Shown here: positions 58,658-64,000 of the stretch, piece by piece
Position numbering within the stretch: the first letter of the stretch is position 1
Layout of the letters: each line of letters opens with the position of its first letter
From: Mucidula mucida
Taxonomy: Eukaryota > Basidiomycota > Agaricomycetes > Agaricales > Physalacriaceae
Direction of reading: 5' to 3'
NCBI GenBank assembly: GCA_015501055.1
Contig: JADNYV010000071.1
Location: forward strand, 1 to 64,000
Length of the DNA stretch: 64,000 nucleotides
Position numbers and translations under genes: made by a program
Notes under the pieces: model-generated
Databases searched by the model: none
Told to the model about the DNA's origin: nothing
What the model saw: the letters and a program-made list of their open reading frames with translations, nothing else

Positions 58658-58885
58658 ACAGGACGCTCACACGAGGTTGGAAACGAAAATCTACACATCC
58701 ATTATTGCCAAATGTCAGCACTACACAAGAACATTTCTATACGCCACCGTACCACTAGTACCATCCTGGGGCACATTAGTATACAAAGTAAATAGACAGA
58801 CCAATCTAGCGCCGCTGATCCGATCCCGTAGGAGCAATCCAGAACGCATTTTCCCTTCTCAAACGAGCGCCAGCATGGTTGAGCG
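58658..58885 (-). repeat. Tandem copy 2 of an unknown C-terminal exon
   Basis: Encodes PLNHAGARLRRENAFWIAPT and GSDQRR-stop on the minus strand, differing from copy 1 by three residues. Shared 3' flank includes gtagatcttcttgtcc-like and atccattatt stretches. The parent gene was not recognised. Confidence 0.55.
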
Positions 58886-59363
58886 GGGCTGGGATGGCGA
58901 GCTCGTTGCAGGACAGCTCTTGAGTCCTGATTCGTTCTCGGTCGGCTGTAAAGAAATTGAGTTGGAGCATGGCACACCGAGACAATGTTGGTCAACGCGG
59001 TATAAACAGTACTAGTAAAACCTCACCCAGCTTCGTGTATTCTTTAGATTGATCCAATAGTAGTACTATTACAACCTTGAGATCCGGTGTCTAGTGTTCG
59101 GGGCAAACGACATTTGTTTAGGCTCCAGGGAAACACGGATGCTCCAATTGAACGTCCTTGTCAGAATGATTATCGTACATAATTTCTATATGTAATAGTC
59201 AAAGCTGTGCATATCGCTAATCCCTTCGTCCTCCACCACGGGACATGGGTAACTATTAAATAGTCTTCATGACCGCCCACAGACGTACTGCTCGCCCTAA
59301 CCCCGTTTCAAGGCTGAGTCTACTTCAGGTCTTTGTGCACCATCAAACACAACAAACCTCACG
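58886..59363. other. Intergenic; no gene recognised
   Basis: About 480 bp; nothing supported beyond a possible upstream part of the repeated exon. Confidence 0.3.
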
Positions 59364-62168
59364 CTACCTCCGCACACCCTTACCCGGCTGCGCAACCGCA
59401 CTCTCCACCTTCGCATACCCCGCAAGCTCACGTGGCCTCCACGGCTCTTTCGGCCTCCCACTATCCTCTCGCTCTTTCCCACTTTTGACCACCGCGCTCC
59501 CCGTACTCGGCCCGTCATACGAATCGAAGAAACACACCTCCGCGCCGTCGTACGCGTTACCGAATGCGTGGTCCCCAGTTGTCAAGCAGGAAACAGCCTT
59601 CACCGCGCTGCGTATGTCGTCGTATGCTATCAAAACGCGGGACTTGCTATAGTTCCCCAATCAGTTTTTCAGCAGGGACTTGGGAAAACAAAAGGACTTG
59701 CCTCGCGAATATCACCCGCATCCGCCCATAAACTGTAAAATCATCCTCGAGCTGATTAAGCTCCAGCGGGGCACCAAGGGACAAATCCAAAATCCGCCGC
59801 GCACCGCTCCTCATCGCAATCTGATGAAACCGGTCGAGATTCTCGATCCCCTCCATACGCATCTGCGCCCCGACGAGGTCAGCGCGCACCTGGAACGTCT
59901 GGCAGAACCGCGATGCCTCGCTTCTCGGGTAAAAGTCAATTATCTGCACATCTACATTTCACAAAAAAGATCTAGAGCATGCAGGGAGAAGATTGACGTA
60001 CTGCCGTGGTGCTGTTTGGGGGCCGGTTGAAATATGCAATGTCTGATTTGTTGTGCGGTGAACGCGAGGCAGCATCGTAGCGAATCGCGTCGAATAGGAT
60101 GTGATTCGGCACATGCGTGGGCAAGTTTTCGATGACGACGCGTCTCGGTTCAAACGTGGGCGCCAACTCGAGCGTCGATGGGTCCTCAGCAAATGTCAGG
60201 TTCAAAGTATTCACGGGTGAGTCCATGCACTGAAGAAATCAGTATAGTTGCCTAAGAAACTGCGACGCCGCGTACTTTCAGAGCATCAGCGTGATTCAAG
60301 AACACCGCCGTGATACATGGCTTCCCAGTTTTTGAATCAGCCTTGACCAGACTCTCCAGGGGACCAAATAGCGCGAACAACGAGGCCACATTCTCTTCAG
60401 TCAAGCCATTAGCGTCGAGGGTCTCCAGAGACACGCTCACAGCACGGCTAGAATGTTGATATGCCATCCGAGCAATAATATCAGCCGCCAGAGGAGAGTC
60501 ATGCTTGTCGGTAACCGTAGATACTTGCATACCCGCTGGAGGAACTATACAGGCCTGATAGTGAGAGAAATAGTGGATAAACAAATGGTCCTCATGCGGG
60601 TCGACCTTTTCCAGAGGTCCGTTTCCTACTTTCTTAACAACGTCGGTGACATTGTAGCCCTTTTCCAATCCAGTGACGCATACAGCACGAGGCATAGAGA
60701 CTGGTGGAGGAGCTTCGGGTCTCGGGAGTTTTCCTGTTACGATATGCGCCGGTTCAGTCTGTTGTATAGCGTTGGTTGCCAGGAAAGAGAGCTCGCATCC
60801 CGTGTATAAATCGCCCAAGTCGTGTTCGCCAGTTGTTAGCACATCTACTACGCGAAGCGCGTGGTGGATATTGTGGTAATTCAAAACCGCAGTTTGGAGA
60901 CCGCTGCAATCACGCGTCAGATTGGTTCGTGAAAAGCGGTAAGACGAGCTCACTCTGCAAAGGACGTTTCTACATGGCCGTAGATAGTGAAATCGTCCTT
61001 GAGTTGCTTGCGGGATCTTGGTTGTTTAAGAGCTACAGTCAGAGAGCGACGGGCGCCAGCATCGATCGCTGTCTTCATCGTGACAGCAGGGGGAAGGAAA
61101 GGCATGACTTTGATATCTTCGTGGTCCTTGAAAATGGATCGAAAGGCCTCATAGAACAGTTTGGCTGCCCAATGATCGACGAAGAACATGTACTGCCCCA
61201 GGTCAGTAAAACGATGGCACGCAACAGGGAAACTGACCATCTTTGACGAGCTTGGTTTCTTGAAAGAAACAACTGTCTCTCCCTGCCACTGGACTTTCGG
61301 CTTGCCTGGTATAGAACCATAGTGATTGACCAAGTCGACAAGGTCCAATGGGGGAATGAGTTTTTTGAAGTTGTTTATTTCAATGCATCGGTGTACGAGC
61401 TCGCTTGATAAAGAGGCGTCTGGGGGCCCTTTGGGTGGATCGGGTACGCGAGTCCAGAGGGATCGATCCAAAATGGACGCGACTCTTGCGCCAGGAAATA
61501 AAGACGGGGTGGTAACACTCGACTGTTGGCACTGGAAATGGAGTTGGGACAATCCACACCAGAGCAGAAGGATAACGCACCAGATGAGCATGCTCTGATT
61601 TCAGAAATGAGACTTTAAAGACCGCGGACATGCCATCGGGAGACATAGTGCTCTGGAAATCCTCGAGGGGCCCAAATGCCGATACGCGTGATAATATGTC
61701 CTCCGTGGTGAGAGGAGCTTGTGCACTGCTAAAGACAATGTTGAGCTGGCGCGACAGCTGTTCCCTCCCAAGACGCGCAACGACGCTGGTGTTGACACCA
61801 TAACGGTCAAACGTGCGTTCCAACGGATAATCCTCGCCATGCAATGTTATAGTCTTGCGATGTGTCACGGTTTGTAGCCAAGAGTAGTATTCGAGAATGA
61901 CATGATGTTCGCCGGGTGTGACGTTGACGATCAGGCCTCCAGCAGCTTTGATGACCTCGGACAAGTTGTAGCCTTTGGGTAGGTCGTAGACGCGAAGAAG
62001 ACGAGGACCTTGTCCCGGCATAAGGTATGGGACTTGTTCCAAATGAGCAGGAGCGGCATCAGTCTGCGGCGCGCCGGCCGTGGCCCCAGGCGGTGGCGGC
62101 GCCTTCGTCGTCGTCGTGAGCAGGCGACGCGAGGAGAAATATGAAGCTCGCCATCGCCGGACGAACAT
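59364..62168 (-). CDS. Probable mitochondrial protein with two repeated arrays of RRM-like domains
   Basis: Starts at 62168 (MFVRRWRASYFSSRRLLTTT), a typical mitochondrial import signal, then a Pro/Ala linker. Array 1: LLRVYDLPKGYNLSEVIKAA; LNIVFSSAQAPLTTEDILSR with FGPLEDFQS; CIEINNFKKLIPPLDLVDLV; LTVALKQPRSRKQLKDDFTI with TAVLNYHNIHHALRVV. Array 2 repeats the order: RAVCVTGLEKGYNVTDVVKK; VSVSLETLDANGLTEENVAS with FGPLESLVK; RRVVIENLPTHVPNHILFDA; ILDLSLGAPLELNQLEDDFT with RVLIAYDDIRSAVKAV. Each unit resembles an RRM beta-alpha-beta frame, suggesting RNA binding in mitochondria. Joins are GT-AG except one classic GC-AG intron (59647-59701, donor AG/GCAAGT). Stop at 59364. Two adjacent genes remain possible, but the phases run through. 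Confidence 0.68.
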
Positions 62169-63718
62169 GGGCGTCCTGAACAAAAACTTGGAACCCTATT
62201 TTAGGGTCACGGCATCTTTCCAGATTTCACCAGGGTCAAGTCCACTTCAAGTCCAGGTCTCCTTGGTGAACCAACCAGTGAATGTATACTATATTCCCGG
62301 CGCTCAATCCTGCTCCAAATTTGTCTCAAATTAAGACGTGCCCATATCCCAGAGGGTGACAACTACTGCTAGTCTTCTCAGATATATGCTCTTCTTTAGA
62401 ATTTCAGAACTGCTTCGGGTATTGGTGTCGTCGAAATGATTTTGCCACTGTTCGTTTTTCCGGGACGCCTGAACCAATAGATTACACCGTAGACTTCAAT
62501 TCTTGCAACCCCTTGTCGCAAGCTCAAGCATACTCTGCGTCTCTCATAGCTCGCCATTTGAGTTACGACAATTTCTACGGCCCAAAGTCTTGCACCACGG
62601 CAACTTGGAGTAAATGACTATTTGCTTTTACAAAAGCTACACAGCTTAGCAGAATTGTCCACTATCAGTCTCACCTTACCTGGCAGCCGGCTACGCATTG
62701 TGTGCAGACACGGTAATCTAAGCAGAGGAAGTTGCCAACTTGACCGCCATACAAGGGAGGCAGCCCGTCAAGTTCAGCGTTGCAAGCCAAATGGCGGGTT
62801 CTTTAACAGTTTTAATGAGCGTCAGGCGGCTTAGCTCGAAGAACTTTGACTCGTTGCCAGTTAAAGTTGCGCAGGATCTCAGAAATTGGGTTTATTGTGG
62901 TGAGACTACGGCGTGTTGATCTGCTTGTTCAACCTCCTTTGACATCGCGTTCGGTGCAGAGAGATACCAGAATTGTTCATGACAATCATACGAGTAGCTG
63001 GAAGGAAGTGTATACGAAGCTGGGCGTTGCAGCCCGAAAGGGTAAGCGCCACGTGCCATTTCCACTGGCCGTCCTCCGCAGTTAGCTCTCTGGTTTCTTT
63101 AGCGCCATTACTACAGTGCTTCGACTTGGTCTTCCAGATATGCAAATAACGTTTCAGAAAACTCAAGCAAACCTAAGCGCCAACATAGCGCCACCGTCTC
63201 CGGCCCTGCCATTATGACGATTCCAATGCAACGACTCCCGCGTGCCCCGGTAATCCGCGTCTTGTTAGAATGCGAATACCTCTGTCCTTCCAATTCACAG
63301 CCTCTTGTCCTTCTGTTTCAAGCCTTCCTATAGCTGGGCGCGCGCGCTTGACGTTTTCCAGCCGATCTTGATTTGATCTTGGCCCCCTTGGTCCCTGCAG
63401 ATGGGCACTTCTCCTCCTGTCTTGAATGTTCGGACAATTGGCGCCGTCTGGATCCTTGGAGTCGGACGAAGAGACGCGCAAAGCAACCACCCATACGAAC
63501 ATATCGGCGTATCTCTGCGAGGAAAGCATAGTCAAGGTAAGCATATATATCGATGCTTTGATGTCGGGGATTCGACAGAAAATCATCCCATCAATTCGCG
63601 TGGGACTGGGTAGGGCACGTGGACAACCCCTCATGATACACGTCCGGAAACTTGAACACTTTTCCCTTCGTTCTTCCCATCACCTTTCTCTCTCTCATCC
63701 TCTTTGCCCGCGACGAGG
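62169..63718. other. Long intergenic region; no gene recognised
   Basis: About 1.55 kb between two divergent genes. Frames such as minus 63212-63634 lack motifs and have unlike codon bias. Promoters of both neighbours should be here; the stretch 63655-63715 just before the next start is pyrimidine-rich (ctctctctcatcctctttg). Confidence 0.4.
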
Positions 63719-64000
63719 ATGGCCGCCCCCGACCTGGACCCCCCGCGCGCGTCCTTCCTGATGGACAACACATCGTCCAACGCCTCCCAGGCCTCGCCCG
63801 CCAATTCCACGACCCTTCTCCCAAAGGTCGAGCAAGACGATTATGAGCAGCAGCCGACGGGCAAACGGAGCTTGGTGAAACGCCCCGTTTTCTGGATCGG
63901 GTTGGCTGTTGCGGTCGTGGTGGTCGTGCTGGCTGTCGCGTTGCCGGTCACCTTGACCAAGAAGAACAATAACACGAGTTCGTCATCGGGCGCTTCGACT
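63719..64000 (+). CDS. Type II single-pass membrane protein, N-terminal part (possibly a cell-wall glycosidase)
   Basis: Starts at 63719 (MAAPDLDPPRASFLMDNTSS), an Asn/Ser-rich cytosolic head of about 55 residues, a basic stop (GKRSLVKRP), one strong membrane helix (VFWIGLAVAVVVVVLAVALP) and then an Asn/Ser-rich lumenal stalk (TKKNNNTSSSSGAST), where the window ends. Membrane-anchored glucan-processing enzymes of Agaricomycetes, such as exo-beta-1,3-glucanases of the ExgD type, have this layout, but no catalytic sequence is visible, so the enzymatic role is only a guess. The 282 visible bases keep one frame without interruption. Confidence 0.6.
   Translation, partial: MAAPDLDPPRASFLMDNTSSNASQASPANSTTLLPKVEQDDYEQQPTGKRSLVKRPVFWIGLAVAVVVVVLAVALPVTLTKKNNNTSSSSGAST

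Noticed and set aside
63212..63634. 140-codon minus-strand frame before the last gene
   Set aside because: No motif, no splice-consistent extension and an Arg/Pro-rich composition typical of chance frames.

Overview
The window looks like nuclear DNA of a basidiomycete fungus, most likely an Agaricomycete. Genes are split by many introns of about 45-60 nt. The content is typical of mushroom-forming fungi: expanded F-box families, DUF6535 membrane proteins, a CHAT protein, a kinase-like protein with no visible DFG motif, a GH15-CBM20 glucoamylase and a chromodomain Ty3/gypsy element. No rRNA, tRNA or CRISPR array was recognised.

Layout. 1-2296 (-): N-terminal part of a TPR/Mlp1 nuclear-basket protein. 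2545-3946 (+): a ZUFSP/UFSP-like C78 peptidase with two frame breaks. 4327-5976 (+): intact F-box protein (family 1). 6372-10124: a decayed inverted copy of a DUF6535 segment, followed by F-box debris and a broken piece of an RRM-type gene (10125-11930). 12257-13665 (+): PA-TM-RING ubiquitin ligase. 13770-14005: 5' fragment copy of the phosphodiesterase gene. 14200-16890 (-): exocyst subunit EXO84. 17748-18847 (+): unknown protein. 19107-22907: intact DUF6535 segment. 22989-25014 (+): type II membrane nucleotide pyrophosphatase/phosphodiesterase. 25304-26369 (-): heme oxygenase. 27335-28805 (-): triple-CCCH zinc-finger protein. 29544-30815 (+): kinase-like protein. 31075-32477 (-): PL3 pectate lyase with micro-exons and a nonsense codon. 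32863-33167: long perfect-looking hairpin. 33464-35212 (+): intact F-box protein (family 2).

35410-45316 is another family 1 F-box gene (-), cut in two by nested Ty3/gypsy chromovirus copies (37020-44810). Then come a nucleotidyltransferase-fold protein (45978-46902, -), a GH15-CBM20 glucoamylase (48557-50658, +), an inverted decayed copy of the family 2 F-box gene, a duplicated CBM20 tail of the glucoamylase, an ankyrin-CHAT protein (54808-58046, +), tandem copies of an unknown C-terminal exon, a long mitochondrial-type protein built from two repeated RRM arrays (59364-62168, -), and the start of a type II membrane protein (63719 to the window end, +).

The genes do not form one pathway. Housekeeping genes (MLP1, EXO84, heme oxygenase) alternate with fast-evolving accessory genes. 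At least six segments occur twice or more as intact gene plus decayed copy. The most noteworthy points are the ankyrin-CHAT caspase-like protein, the Tf1-type self-priming signature of the retroelement, the internally duplicated RRM protein with a third decayed copy elsewhere, and the micro-exon pectate lyase. Exon joins were inferred by eye from splice signals, reading phase and recalled family similarity; no search was run.
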